A stretch of 64,000 nucleotides of DNA from Sphingomonas faeni. GTDB taxonomy: Bacteria; Pseudomonadota; Alphaproteobacteria; Sphingomonadales; Sphingomonadaceae. The notes beneath the pieces were generated by a model. That model saw only the letters and a list, made by a program, of their open reading frames with translations, did not search any database and was not told the origin of the DNA. The translations under genes were made by a program, and so were the position numbers. The DNA lies in the NCBI RefSeq assembly GCF_030817315.1, contig NZ_JAUSZF010000001.1, positions 1,100,501-1,164,500 of the forward strand, given 5' to 3'. Numbering within the stretch: position 1 is the stretch's first letter; each line of letters begins with the position of its first letter. Below are positions 19,273 to 27,879 of this stretch, piece by piece.

Positions 19273-19542
19273 ATGGCAAATACCCTTGAAATCGATCAGG
19301 CGAGCGTCGTCGACAACGACATCCAGAAGCAGATCGAATTTTCCGGTGAGTTCGACGGCGACGAGTATGAGTTCGCGGTCAAGTACGCGGTGCTGAAGGA
19401 ACTCAGCGGCGACGAGCCCGAGGACGACGGCATCGAGCTGTTCAATCGCTTCAACGACGATATCGTCGACGCTTGCCTCGCAGCGATCGAGCGCAAGCCG
19501 AACGCGACGACGATCGTCGTCGACGAAGACGATCTGGAATAA
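19273..19542 (+). CDS. Small acidic protein, possibly DUF1488-like
   Basis: An 89-residue, strongly acidic protein with no signal peptide or membrane segment. The pattern of a short strand with FDGDEYEFAVKYAVLKEL, a middle helix with FNRFNDDIVDACLAAIERK, and a final VVDEDDLE resembles the DUF1488 layout, but I am not certain of the family. ATG 19273 has AGGAG seven bases upstream. A strong hairpin follows the stop. No function can be assigned. Confidence 0.7.
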   Translation: MANTLEIDQASVVDNDIQKQIEFSGEFDGDEYEFAVKYAVLKELSGDEPEDDGIELFNRFNDDIVDACLAAIERKPNATTIVVDEDDLE

Positions 19543-19550
19543 ACAGGACC

Positions 19551-19591
19551 GGGGGAGCGACGGAGCGGCCTTTGCCATCCGTCGCTCCCCC
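19551..19591. terminator. Strong 14-bp hairpin after the small acidic gene
   Basis: Arms 19551-19564 and 19578-19591 are perfect complements (GGGGGAGCGACGGA and its reverse complement) with a 13-base loop. It starts 9 bases after the stop codon and lies between convergent genes, so it could end transcription from both sides. Confidence 0.7.
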
Positions 19592-19636
19592 TGCGCACTG
19601 GTCGTTGGAACGGCAGGTCGATCGACCCGCAGAGGT

Positions 19637-19759
19637 TCAGTCGCCGGTCACGAACCGTCTGATACGGGTCGAGTAGCGGCTGCCTACGAGTAAGGTCACG
19701 CCGAACAGCATTGACGCCCCCCATATCGCCGCGATGGCGATAATGACGAATTTCACCAT
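19637..19759 (-). CDS. Putative 40-residue single-span membrane protein
   Basis: A short frame starting at ATG 19759 with GGAG seven bases upstream. The product MVKFVIIAIAAIWGASMLFG and so on has one hydrophobic span (about residues 3-26) followed by a basic tail (RYSTRIRRFVTGD). The good ribosome-binding site and the clean one-span layout support a real small protein. I do not recognise it. It lies downstream of the cob operon on the same strand, after a 159-base gap. Confidence 0.5.
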   Translation of the reverse strand: MVKFVIIAIAAIWGASMLFGVTLLVGSRYSTRIRRFVTGD

Positions 19760-19786
19760 GGTCGGACTCCGACGTTGTTTCGTTAT

Positions 19787-19812
19787 CTGGGTTTCGATAA
19801 CTGGGTTTCGAT
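19787..19812. repeat. 12-bp direct repeat upstream of small membrane protein
   Basis: CTGGGTTTCGAT occurs twice, at 19787-19798 and 19801-19812, a period of 14 bases. It lies 28-53 bases upstream of the start at 19759. It could be a tandem regulator site or chance; there is no further copy nearby. Confidence 0.4.
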
Positions 19813-19918
19813 GGCTGGCGCTTACGCCCGCCAAGACGGATATCGGCTGAACGGAATAGCAATCCAAGGTTCAGGTTAAGCTGAGTTTCCGTGTCGCCCC
19901 TGTATGGTTGGGTCGCGC

Positions 19919-20686
19919 TCAGGTCGCTTTTGTCGTCGAGCGTCGGCGCAGGACGTAGATGTCCATGATCCAGCCGTGCCGCTCGCGCAGCGCAGCGCGC
20001 GTCCGCATGATCTGCGGCCCGATGCGGTCGAGCGGACCGGCCAGCAGCGCTTGATGCGGCATGCCGAGATAGGCGCCCCACCAGATGTCGATCCCTTCCG
20101 GAACGAGCGCTTCGAACGCGCCGCCGCCATCCAGCATCACCGCGACGGTGTCGGCGCCGGCTGGCCACCCCCCTGCCCTCAGGCGGCGCCCGGTGGTGAT
20201 CAGGACCGGCGCGCCCAGCGTATTCAGGGGGATGGCATGCGCCGCGGTCAGCACTTGCAGGCTGGTGATGCCGGGCTCGACATGAACCCGCAGCGCGATC
20301 CCGTTGGCGCGCAGCCGGTCCGCGATCCGCAGCGTGCTGTCGTACAGCGACGGATCGCCCCAGACGAGTAACGCCAGGCGACCGCCGTCGGGCAGATGCG
20401 TTGCGATCCGAGTGGCCCAGGCTGCGGCGATCGCGTCGTGCCAATCCTCGACGGCTTCGAGATACGGTGCGCGGGCGTCGCGTATGGGGAGGTCGAACTC
20501 GACCACGCGGGTCGAGCCGGTCAGGACGTCGGCGCAGATCGTGCGGCGCAGGTCGATCAGATCGGACTTCGCATCGCCCTTGCGGGGGAGAAGGATCAGG
20601 TCGGCGGCGTTCATTGCCTTGATCGCGGCGCGCGTGAGGTGATTGGGGTTACCGGTGCCGATGCCGATCAGGTGGAGATCGATCAT
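19919..20686 (-). CDS. cobF: Precorrin-6A synthase (deacetylating)
   Basis: CobF methylates C-1 of precorrin-5 and releases acetate, giving precorrin-6A. The 255-residue protein opens with the tetrapyrrole methylase signature IDLHLIGIGTGNPNHLT and shows ADLILLPRKGD, the SAM-loop LLVWGDPSLYD and VEPGITSLQVL. Its presence marks the aerobic route, because anaerobic pathways use CbiD instead. The start overlaps the cobA stop by 4 bases; it is the last gene of the operon. Confidence 0.93.
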   Translation of the reverse strand: MIDLHLIGIGTGNPNHLTRAAIKAMNAADLILLPRKGDAKSDLIDLRRTICADVLTGSTRVVEFDLPIRDARAPYLEAVEDWHDAIAAAWATRIATHLPDGGRLALLVWGDPSLYDSTLRIADRLRANGIALRVHVEPGITSLQVLTAAHAIPLNTLGAPVLITTGRRLRAGGWPAGADTVAVMLDGGGAFEALVPEGIDIWWGAYLGMPHQALLAGPLDRIGPQIMRTRAALRERHGWIMDIYVLRRRSTTKAT

Positions 20687-21402
20687 TCGGCGTCCATGAG
20701 CGGACCGTAGAGGATCAGCGCGGGCTTGCTGGAAAAGCCTGCCTGCAACTGCTCGGCCAGGTCTGCGATCGTCGAGCGGGTCAGGGACTGGTCGGGATGG
20801 CCGATATTCTCCGCGATCAGTGCAGGCGTGTCCGGGGACAGGCCGTGCTCGATCAGCGATGCGGCCAGCGCCGGGAAAGTGCGCTTGGGCATGAAGACCA
20901 CCGTCGTCGCCTCGGGATCGGCCAGTGCGGCCATGTTGCGCTGTTCGGGCAGGTCGCCGGTGACGTCGTGGCCGGTGACGAACTGGACGCGACGGGCACT
21001 GAGCCGGCGGGTGAGCGGGATCTGCGCGGCGGCGGCGGCGGCGCTGGCGGCGCTGATGCCGGGGATGATCTCGAACGGGATGCCGGCGGTCCTCAGCGCG
21101 ACGATCTCTTCCTCTAGGCGCCCGAACATCCCTGCGTCGCCGGACTTGAGGCGAACCACGCGGATGCCGGTCCGGGCGTACTCGACCAGCAGTTGCGAGA
21201 CGTGCGCCTGGGTCGGCGACGGGCGACCGGCGCGCTTGCCGACCGCGACGAGGTCGGCCCCCGGGCGGGCGTGGCCGAGGACCGCGGAGGACAGGTCGTC
21301 GAACAGCACTGCGTCGGCGGATTGCAACCGCGCGACGGCTTTCAACGTCAGCAGTTCGGGATCGCCGGGGCCCGAGCCGACGAACGAGACGAAACCGGTC
21401 AT
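20683..21402 (-). CDS. cobA: Uroporphyrinogen-III C-methyltransferase
   Basis: CobA makes precorrin-2 by methylating uroporphyrinogen III at C-2 and C-7, the branch point towards corrins. The 239-residue protein has the SUMT motifs VGSGPGDPELLTLKA, the RLKSGDAGMFGRLEEE region and PGISAASAAAA, and ends shortly after the last domain, with no CysG-type fusion. It overlaps cobB and cobF by 4 bases each. Confidence 0.94.
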   Translation of the reverse strand: MTGFVSFVGSGPGDPELLTLKAVARLQSADAVLFDDLSSAVLGHARPGADLVAVGKRAGRPSPTQAHVSQLLVEYARTGIRVVRLKSGDAGMFGRLEEEIVALRTAGIPFEIIPGISAASAAAAAAQIPLTRRLSARRVQFVTGHDVTGDLPEQRNMAALADPEATTVVFMPKRTFPALAASLIEHGLSPDTPALIAENIGHPDQSLTRSTIADLAEQLQAGFSSKPALILYGPLMDAE

Positions 21403-22706
21403 GATGGGCTCGCGATCATGTGGAAGAAGCTACCGGTGACGTGGCCGCGATGCGAGCCGGTTTCGGCGACCGGATTGCCCTCGGCATCGGTGACGTGCGC
21501 AAGCGGCGCATCCGGCTGGTCGATGATCGTCGAGTAATGGAACTCGTGGCCGGTGAGCGCGGCGCCCGCCGCGAAGCCGCCCATCGGCGCGTGCAGCGTC
21601 GCATTGCGGTAGCCAAGGTGCATCTTCCGCTGGGCGTAGCTGGTGATGAGGCCGAGCAGACCGGCCATCCGGTGACGCGTGCCATCGGCGTCGATCAGCC
21701 CTTCACCAAGTGCCATATAGCCGCCGCACTCGCCGTGGACGGGGCGCGTGCGTGCGTGTTCGCCGAGGGCTGCGTGAAACTTGCGCGCTTCCGCAAGCTT
21801 GCCCGCGTGGAGTTCGGGATAACCGCCGGGCAGCCAAACCAGATCGGCGTGCGCGGCCGGGGCTTCGTCGGCGAGCGGCGAGAACGGCATGATCTCGGCG
21901 CCCGCCCGCCGCCAGCCCTCGAGCACGTGCGCGTAAGTGAACGAGAAGGCCGCGTCCTGGGCGAGCGCGATGCGCTGGGCGGGTGGCCGGATCCAGCTTT
22001 GTGCACCTTCCGCCCGGGCGCCGGCTGAAGCCGCGTCGCGGAGTGCGGGAATGTCGACATGCGCGCGGAGGAACGTCGCATAGTCGTCGATGCGCGCGTC
22101 GAGGTCGGGGTGCTCGGCGGCCTGCACCAACCCGAGGTGGCGCTCCGGCAGCTTCAGGTCGCCGCGCCTTGGCAGCGATCCGAACACGCGGATTCCGACT
22201 GCGTCCATGCCGCTGCGCGCCAGACGTTCGTGGCGGGGGCTGGCGACGCGGTTGAGGATGACGCCGGCGATCGGCACGCTGGCATCGTAGCGGCTGAAGC
22301 CCAGCGCGGTGGCGGCGGCGGACTGTGCCTGGCCCGAGACGTCGATCACGAGCACGACCGGCCAGCCCATCCTGCGGGCGATATCGGCACTGGCGCCGTT
22401 GCCGGTTGCGCCCGGCTTCGCGACCCCGTCGAAGAGCCCCATCGAGCCTTCCGCCAGCGCGAAGTCCGCGTCGTCGGCATTGGCGGCGAGCGTGTCGAGC
22501 ATCGTGGCGGGCATCGACCAGCTGTCGAGATTGAACGACGCGCGGCCGCTGGCGGCGCGGTGGAAGGCGGGATCGATATAATCGGGGCCGCTCTTGAACG
22601 GCTGGACCGCGAGGCCGTCGTCGCGGAGCGCGCGAAGGAGGCCGAGCATGACGGTGGTCTTGCCGGTGCCCGAGGCGGGCGCGGCGATGAGCAGGCCGGG
22701 GGTCAT
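21399..22706 (-). CDS. cobB: Hydrogenobyrinate/cobyrinate a,c-diamide synthase
   Basis: CobB amidates the a and c side chains using glutamine and ATP. The N-terminal dethiobiotin-synthetase-like ATPase has the P-loop [10 protein letters not shown], then SGPDYIDP and [10 protein letters not shown]. The C-terminal class-I glutamine amidotransferase has the nucleophile Cys in [12 protein letters not shown] and a late His (GHEFHYS). At 435 residues it is a normal full-length enzyme. It overlaps cobM and cobA by 4 bases each. Confidence 0.94.
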   Translation of the reverse strand: MTPGLLIAAPASGTGKTTVMLGLLRALRDDGLAVQPFKSGPDYIDPAFHRAASGRASFNLDSWSMPATMLDTLAANADDADFALAEGSMGLFDGVAKPGATGNGASADIARRMGWPVVLVIDVSGQAQSAAATALGFSRYDASVPIAGVILNRVASPRHERLARSGMDAVGIRVFGSLPRRGDLKLPERHLGLVQAAEHPDLDARIDDYATFLRAHVDIPALRDAASAGARAEGAQSWIRPPAQRIALAQDAAFSFTYAHVLEGWRRAGAEIMPFSPLADEAPAAHADLVWLPGGYPELHAGKLAEARKFHAALGEHARTRPVHGECGGYMALGEGLIDADGTRHRMAGLLGLITSYAQRKMHLGYRNATLHAPMGGFAAGAALTGHEFHYSTIIDQPDAPLAHVTDAEGNPVAETGSHRGHVTGSFFHMIASPS

Positions 22707-23488
22707 GCGAGGTCTCCGGCGAACTTCGAGTCTGCGGATTGGGGACGGAAGCGGCGGTCATAACCGGTTGCGTAGAGGCTGCTTTCGACGAAATTCTCCG
22801 CGGCCAGGGCTTTGCCGACGAGGATCAGCGCGGTGCGATCGGGTTTGCCTTCGATAGCCTGCGCGATCGTCGCGAGCGTGGCGCGCTCGAGCTGCTGGTC
22901 GGGCCAGCTCGCGCGCCAGACGATCGCCACCGGGCATTCCGGGCCATACGACGGCATGAGGTCCGCGACGACCTGCGCCAGATTGTGGACCGAGAGATGG
23001 ATCGCGAGCGTCGCGCCGGTTGCCGCGAACGCGGTCAGGGTCTCGGCGGCGGGCATCGTGCTGGCGCGGCCGGGCGTGCGGGTCAGCACCACCGATTGCA
23101 CGAGTTCGGGGAGCGTCAGTTCGACCTCCAGCGCGGCGGCGGCGGCGGCGAAGGCGGGGACGCCGGGGGTGATCGTGAACGGGATATCGAGGTCGCGGAG
23201 GCGGCGCAGTTGCTCGCCCATCGCCGACCAGATCGACAGGTCGCCGGAATGGAGCCGCGCGACGTCCTGCCCGGCGTCGTGTGCGGTCTGGATCTCCCCG
23301 ATGATCTGATCGAGCGACAGCGGCGCGGTGTTGACGATGCGCGCGCCGGGGGGACAGTGATCGAGCATCGCCGTCGGGATCAGCGAGCCGGCATAGAGGC
23401 AGACGGGCGAACCGGCGATCCGGTCGCGACCGCGTAGGGTGAGCAGATCCGGTGCGCCGGGGCCTGCGCCGATGAAGTGGACGGTCAT
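22703..23488 (-). CDS. cobM: Precorrin-4 C11-methyltransferase
   Basis: CobM adds the C-11 methyl group to precorrin-4. From ATG 23488 the protein has 261 residues: [49 protein letters not shown] and [13 protein letters not shown] are all family motifs. The SAM-binding glycine motif and the HSGD loop are intact. The start overlaps the stop of cobE by 4 bases. Confidence 0.94.
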   Translation of the reverse strand: MTVHFIGAGPGAPDLLTLRGRDRIAGSPVCLYAGSLIPTAMLDHCPPGARIVNTAPLSLDQIIGEIQTAHDAGQDVARLHSGDLSIWSAMGEQLRRLRDLDIPFTITPGVPAFAAAAAALEVELTLPELVQSVVLTRTPGRASTMPAAETLTAFAATGATLAIHLSVHNLAQVVADLMPSYGPECPVAIVWRASWPDQQLERATLATIAQAIEGKPDRTALILVGKALAAENFVESSLYATGYDRRFRPQSADSKFAGDLA

Positions 23489-23877
23489 GCAGCGGGTCCT
23501 TCGACACCCGATCGAGCAATGGCGCAGGTGGCCATCCGGTCGGGCGAGATATGGCGGGTGGCGAGAAGCTGCGCGCCAGGGCCGGCAGCTGCGAGGGCCG
23601 AGGCTTCGGCGACGCTGCCGGTCTGGCGGGCTTCGAGGCTGGCGATCGACTGCGTTTGCGTTATCGGCACCCGCAACGCGTCGGGTGGTACGGCGATCAC
23701 GGGTAGACCCAGCGCCTCCGCCAGTTCCGAAACGAGCGTCAGCTTGTCGAGGGGTGCCGCCAGAGCCTTCACGGGCGCGCATTCGTGCTGCGCCGCGGCG
23801 AGCGCGGTACACAGCGAAGCGACGTTCGCGCCCGTGCGAAATCCGAAGCCGGCGACGATCAGGACACGACGCTCCAC
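23485..23877 (-). CDS. cobE: Cobalamin biosynthesis protein CobE/CbiG C-terminal type
   Basis: A 130-residue protein of the CobE family, which matches the C-terminal domain of CbiG. The glycine-rich [17 protein letters not shown] near the start and the ESLEA-like region ([20 protein letters not shown]) fit CobE, a protein required for aerobic cobalamin synthesis whose exact role is unclear. It starts with GTG at 23877, inside the 3' end of cobL (19-base overlap), and its stop overlaps the cobM start. Confidence 0.85.
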   Translation of the reverse strand: MERRVLIVAGFGFRTGANVASLCTALAAAQHECAPVKALAAPLDKLTLVSELAEALGLPVIAVPPDALRVPITQTQSIASLEARQTGSVAEASALAAAGPGAQLLATRHISPDRMATCAIARSGVEGPAA

Positions 23878-25058
23878 TGGACGACGGGAAAGCTCGCTCG
23901 CCAGCCGCGGCGTGTACCGAGCGGGGCGGCGTCGGACAGTTCTATCCGCATGAGCGTGCCGCCCTTCGCTGCGTGCCAGCCGGCCAAGAGCGCTTCGGAT
24001 TCAAGCGTGACGGCGTTGGCGACGAGGCGGGCGCCGGCTGGAAGTGCTTTCCAGAGTGCGTCCAGCATCGCGTCCGAAAGCCCCCCGCCGATGAAGACGG
24101 CGTCGGGTATGGCCTGGTCTGCAAGGGCACCGGGTGCGCGGCCTTCGACGACTTGCAGCCGGTCGACGCCAAGGGCCGCGGCGTTGTTGCGGATGCGGTC
24201 GGCGCGGACGGGGTCGGCTTCGAATGCCATGGCGTTGGTGGATGGATGGGAAAGCAGCCATTCGATCCCGATCGAGCCCGAGCCTGCACCGATATCCCAC
24301 AGCGTCTCGCCGGGTTTCGGAGCGAGCGCGGACAGCGTCAGCGCGCGGACCGGGCGCTTGGTGATCTGGCCATCATGCTCGAACCACGCGTCGGGCAGGC
24401 CGGAGGTTCGCGGTAGCACCGTGCCGCCGCCGGCAAACGCGATGCCGATCGCGACGGGATGAGCGATGTCGTCAAACGCCAGCGTGGCGGCGGTCGCTCC
24501 GCGGATGCGTTGGCGGGGGCCGCCAAGGGCTTCGAGGATGTGGAGATGCGATGCGCCGAAGCCGAGATCGTCCAGATAGCAGGCGAGTTTCGCCACCGCC
24601 TCGCCGTCACGGAGCAGGACGAGGGCGCGGCGGTCTGGTGCGATGTGCTGGCGAAGGCGTGACAGGGGCGCGGCGTGGAGACCGAGACAGGCGGTATCCT
24701 GGAGCGGCCAGCCGAGACGCGCGGCGGCAAGGCTGAACGTGGAGAGCGCGGGGTAAGCGACCCACTCGGTCGGTACGAGGTGGCGCGTGATGGAAGTGCC
24801 TGCGCCGAACCAGAACGGATCGCCGGACACGAGCATCGCCACTAGTCGGCCGCGGTGCTCCAGCAGGCGGGGAATGCCCGCGTCGAACGGGACTGGCCAG
24901 GGCATGACCTCGCTCTTAAGGTCCGGGAGGAGGGCGAGGTGACGGGTTGCGCCGGTCACCAGGTCGGCCTCGGCGAGTGCTGTTTTTGCCGCCACGGACA
25001 GGCCGGCCGTGCCGTCTTCGCCCAACCCGATGATCGCCAGCCAGGGAGTGTCAGCCAT
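23859..25058 (-). CDS. cobL: Precorrin-6Y C5,15-methyltransferase (decarboxylating)
   Basis: CobL methylates C-5 and C-15 and decarboxylates the C-12 acetate, giving precorrin-8X. The protein of about 399 residues is a natural two-domain fusion. The N-terminal half is a tetrapyrrole methylase ([15 protein letters not shown]). The C-terminal half, from about residue 205, is a Rossmann methyltransferase ([20 protein letters not shown]). ATG 25058 has AGGA eight bases upstream, inside the cobK coding region. The start codon overlaps that of the divergent cobK. Confidence 0.93.
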   Translation of the reverse strand: MADTPWLAIIGLGEDGTAGLSVAAKTALAEADLVTGATRHLALLPDLKSEVMPWPVPFDAGIPRLLEHRGRLVAMLVSGDPFWFGAGTSITRHLVPTEWVAYPALSTFSLAAARLGWPLQDTACLGLHAAPLSRLRQHIAPDRRALVLLRDGEAVAKLACYLDDLGFGASHLHILEALGGPRQRIRGATAATLAFDDIAHPVAIGIAFAGGGTVLPRTSGLPDAWFEHDGQITKRPVRALTLSALAPKPGETLWDIGAGSGSIGIEWLLSHPSTNAMAFEADPVRADRIRNNAAALGVDRLQVVEGRAPGALADQAIPDAVFIGGGLSDAMLDALWKALPAGARLVANAVTLESEALLAGWHAAKGGTLMRIELSDAAPLGTRRGWRASFPVVQWSVVS

Positions 25059-25806
25059 GTCGAACATCCTGGTGCTGGGCGGCACGACCGAGGCCAGCGC
25101 GCTGGCTGCGATGCTGGCCGGGCGAGGCGATGCGGCCGTGTTGAGCTACGCCGGGCGCGTGGCGAACCCAAAGGTGCAGCCGATCCCGGTGCGGGTCGGC
25201 GGCTTTGGCGGCGTCGAGGGGCTGGTCGCGTATCTGCGAGCGCACGGCGTGACGCATCTGGTCGATGCGACGCATCCGTTCGCGGCCCGAATGAGCGCGA
25301 ATGCCGTCATGGCTGCGGCGCGTGCGAAGGTGGCGCACATCGCCTTGACGCGCCCCGCCTGGGTGCTCGGTCCGGGTGATCGCTGGACGCGGGTGACCGA
25401 TATCGAGGATGCTGCCGCGGCGTTGGCTGGCCCCGCGCGGCGCGTGATGCTCGCGCTGGGGCGGATGCATGTCGATGCGTTCGCGGTGCAGCCTCAGCAC
25501 GAGTATCTGTTGCGGTTCGTCGACGCGCCAGAGCAGACGCCCGGGTTGCCGCGGCATCATCTGGTGGTCGATCGCGGGCCGTTCGATGTCGACGGCGACC
25601 GGCGGTTGATGGCGGCGCACGGGATCGAGCTGGTGGTCTGCAAGAACGCCGGCGGCATGGGCGCGCAGGCGAAGCTGGGCGCGGCGCGTGCGCTCGGACT
25701 CCGCATGATCATGATCGATCGGCCGGCCCTGCCCGCTCGGTTGGAGGTGCATGCGGCGGAGGACGTGCTGCACTGGCTCGATCATGGTGCCGACCGGGGC
25801 GTGTAG
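25057..25806 (+). CDS. cobK: Precorrin-6A reductase, inverted within the cob operon
   Basis: CobK reduces precorrin-6A to precorrin-6Y (dihydro form) with NADPH. The 249-residue protein starts [17 protein letters not shown] and has THLVDATHPFAARMSANA, RVMLALGRMHVD, HHLVVDRGPFD and VVCKNAGG, all family motifs. It is the only gene in the cluster on the plus strand. ATG 25057 has GGGAG eight bases upstream, inside cobL. The 3' end overlaps the convergent cobJ by 25 bases. It therefore needs a promoter inside cobL, and the operon transcript is antisense to it. Confidence 0.94.
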   Translation: MSNILVLGGTTEASALAAMLAGRGDAAVLSYAGRVANPKVQPIPVRVGGFGGVEGLVAYLRAHGVTHLVDATHPFAARMSANAVMAAARAKVAHIALTRPAWVLGPGDRWTRVTDIEDAAAALAGPARRVMLALGRMHVDAFAVQPQHEYLLRFVDAPEQTPGLPRHHLVVDRGPFDVDGDRRLMAAHGIELVVCKNAGGMGAQAKLGAARALGLRMIMIDRPALPARLEVHAAEDVLHWLDHGADRGV

Positions 25807-26531
25807 AGGATCGGCCCGGCCGGGCGGTCGATGATCCGGGTCAGGCTGGAGCCGATGATGATCATCGTCCGCATGTCGGCCATCTCGGCGCGGGCTTCGG
25901 TGAGGGGCAAGATACGGAGGGTTTCCTCAGGCGTCGAGACGGCGCGGGCGAACAGCACCGGGCGGGCGTCGCGGCAGGTATCGCGGAGGATCTCGAAGAC
26001 GCGGATCAGGGCGTCGGGGCGTGCCTTCGATCGGGGGTTGTAGAAGGCGATCGCGAAGTCGGCCTCGGCGGCGAGGCGCACGCGGCGTTCGATCAGCGGC
26101 CAGGGTTTGAGATTGTCGGACAGGTTAATCGCGCAGAAATCATGGCCGAGCGGCGCGCCTGCGCGGGCGCTCGCGGCGAGCATCGCGGTGATGCCGGGGA
26201 ATACGCGGACGTCGAGATCGCGCCATACCTGCGGGCCGGCTTCGAGCGCTTCGAACACCGCCGCGGCCATGGCGAACACGCCCGGATCGCCCGAGGATAC
26301 GACGACCACGCGGTGGCCTTGGGACGCGAGGTTGAGGGCGTGCGTGGCGCGGTCGAGTTCGACGCGGTTGTCGGTCGGGTGGAGCGTCAGGCCATCGCGG
26401 GGGGCGACGCGCGCGACATAGGGGATGTAGCCGACGACGTCGGTCGCTTCGGCGAGCGCGGCGGTGACTTCGGGGGTCACGAGGTTCGGATCGCCCGGGC
26501 CGAGGCCTGCGATCGCCAGCCAGCCGGTCAT
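25782..26531 (-). CDS. cobJ: Precorrin-3B C17-methyltransferase
   Basis: CobJ methylates C-17 and drives ring contraction to precorrin-4. From ATG 26531 the protein has 249 residues: GWLAIAGLGPGDPNLVTPEV, VGYIPYV, VVSSGDPGVFAMAAAV, FPGITAMLAASARAGAPLGHDF and IAFYNPRSKAR are the family signatures. The start overlaps the cobI stop by 4 bases; the 3' end overlaps the inverted cobK by 25 bases. Confidence 0.94.
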   Translation of the reverse strand: MTGWLAIAGLGPGDPNLVTPEVTAALAEATDVVGYIPYVARVAPRDGLTLHPTDNRVELDRATHALNLASQGHRVVVVSSGDPGVFAMAAAVFEALEAGPQVWRDLDVRVFPGITAMLAASARAGAPLGHDFCAINLSDNLKPWPLIERRVRLAAEADFAIAFYNPRSKARPDALIRVFEILRDTCRDARPVLFARAVSTPEETLRILPLTEARAEMADMRTMIIIGSSLTRIIDRPAGPILYTPRSAP

Positions 26532-27253
26532 GGCCGCCGTCCTTGGCCGTGGATCAGCAGGATCGAGAAATAGGGCGTGATCGCGTCCGCCTCGCAAAGC
26601 CGCGTGACGCGCTGATCGGCCATCGCGGCGTATTCCACCAGCCACGCCTCGCTCTCGCGTCCGGCGGCGGCGACGGCGCGGCGGAGCTTGGCGAGGTGGC
26701 GGCCGATCTTCATCACCACCAGCGCGTCGGTGTCGCGGATCCGACGGACCAGATCCTCCTCGGGGAGCGTGCCCATCAGGACCGTCAGGACGTCATCGCC
26801 CCACGTGATCGGCGCGCCGCTCGCGGTCCATGCGCCCGACATGCCGGTGATGCCGGGGACGACCGCGACCGGCGCGATCGTCTGGAGCCGCGTGTAGAGG
26901 TGCATGAACGAGCCGTAGAAGAACGGGTCGCCCTCGCACAGTACGACGACGTCTTCGCCGGTGTGGGCGAGTGTGGCGAGATGGTCGATGCAGGCCTCGT
27001 AAAACGCCGACAGGCAGTCATTGTAGCGCGGGTCCGAGACCGGGATCTCGGTGGTGACGGGGTATTCCATCGCAAATTCGATCACGTCGGCGCGGAGCAT
27101 CCCGTCGACGATCTTCCGCGCCTGACCGGGACGTCCGGCCTTGCGAAAATAGGCGACGTGGCGCGCGCCGCGGACGAGTCGATCCGACCGGACGCTCATA
27201 AGGTCCTGCGCGCCAGGGCCTAGGCCTACGCCGTGGATCGTGCCGGGTGTCAC
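26528..27253 (-). CDS. cobI: Precorrin-2 C20-methyltransferase
   Basis: CobI methylates C-20 of precorrin-2. The 241-residue protein has GTIHGVGLGPGAQDLMSVR, the VVVLCEGDPFFYGSFMHLY SAM-loop region and VVPGITGMSGAWTASG. I place the start at GTG 27253, which overlaps the cobH stop as GTGA and gives the expected length; the open frame extends further upstream within cobH but without family similarity. Confidence 0.93.
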   Translation of the reverse strand: MTPGTIHGVGLGPGAQDLMSVRSDRLVRGARHVAYFRKAGRPGQARKIVDGMLRADVIEFAMEYPVTTEIPVSDPRYNDCLSAFYEACIDHLATLAHTGEDVVVLCEGDPFFYGSFMHLYTRLQTIAPVAVVPGITGMSGAWTASGAPITWGDDVLTVLMGTLPEEDLVRRIRDTDALVVMKIGRHLAKLRRAVAAAGRESEAWLVEYAAMADQRVTRLCEADAITPYFSILLIHGQGRRP

Positions 27254-27879
27254 TCGGTACCGCTCGCGAGCGCGTTGATAGCGGCGACGGTGATCGCGCT
27301 GCCGCCCATCCGGCCCTCGACGACGACGCAAGGCACCGGCTGGTCGGTCCACAGTGCGGCCTTGGATTCGACCGCGCCGACGAAGCCGACCGGGCAGCCG
27401 ATGATCGCTGCCGGACGCGGGCAGTCCGGGTCTTCGAGCATGTTTAGGAGGTGGAACAATGCGGTTGGCGCATTGCCGATCGCGACGACGGCGCCGGCAA
27501 GATGTGGGCGCCAGAGTTCGAGTGCGGCGGCGGATCTGGTATTGCCCATCGTCCGCGCAAGATCGAGCGTTTCGGGGGCGTGGAGCGTGCAGACGATGCG
27601 GTTGTCGGCGGGCAATCTGGCCTTCGTGATGCCTTCGGTGACCATGCGGGCGTCGCATAGGATCGGGGCGCCGGCCTGTAGCGCGCGTCGGGCTTCGCTG
27701 GCGAAAGTGCGCGTGAAGCGGATGTGCTGGGCTAGGCCGACGAGCCCGGCGGCGTGGATCATGCGGACGGCGACGGGCTCTTCCTCGGGCGAGAAGCGGG
27801 CGAGATCGGCTTCGGCACGGATCATCGCGAAGGACTGGCGGTAGATCGCCGCGCCGTCGGTTTCATAGGCGTACGGCAT
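27250..27879 (-). CDS. cobH: Precorrin-8X methylmutase
   Basis: CobH shifts the C-11 methyl group to C-12, giving hydrogenobyrinic acid. The 209-residue protein carries the catalytic histidine in RMIHAAG (His at about 42), the DARMVTEGITKARLP segment and IGNAPTALFHLLNML. Late motifs IIGCPVGFVGAVESK and VEGRMGGSAI are intact. It abuts cobG directly with no spacer. Confidence 0.95.
   Translation of the reverse strand: MPYAYETDGAAIYRQSFAMIRAEADLARFSPEEEPVAVRMIHAAGLVGLAQHIRFTRTFASEARRALQAGAPILCDARMVTEGITKARLPADNRIVCTLHAPETLDLARTMGNTRSAAALELWRPHLAGAVVAIGNAPTALFHLLNMLEDPDCPRPAAIIGCPVGFVGAVESKAALWTDQPVPCVVVEGRMGGSAITVAAINALASGTE

Noticed and set aside
19064..19279. Minus-strand 71-codon frame upstream of the small acidic gene
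   Set aside because: It overlaps the ribosome-binding site of the convincing gene at 19273 and has no recognisable content.
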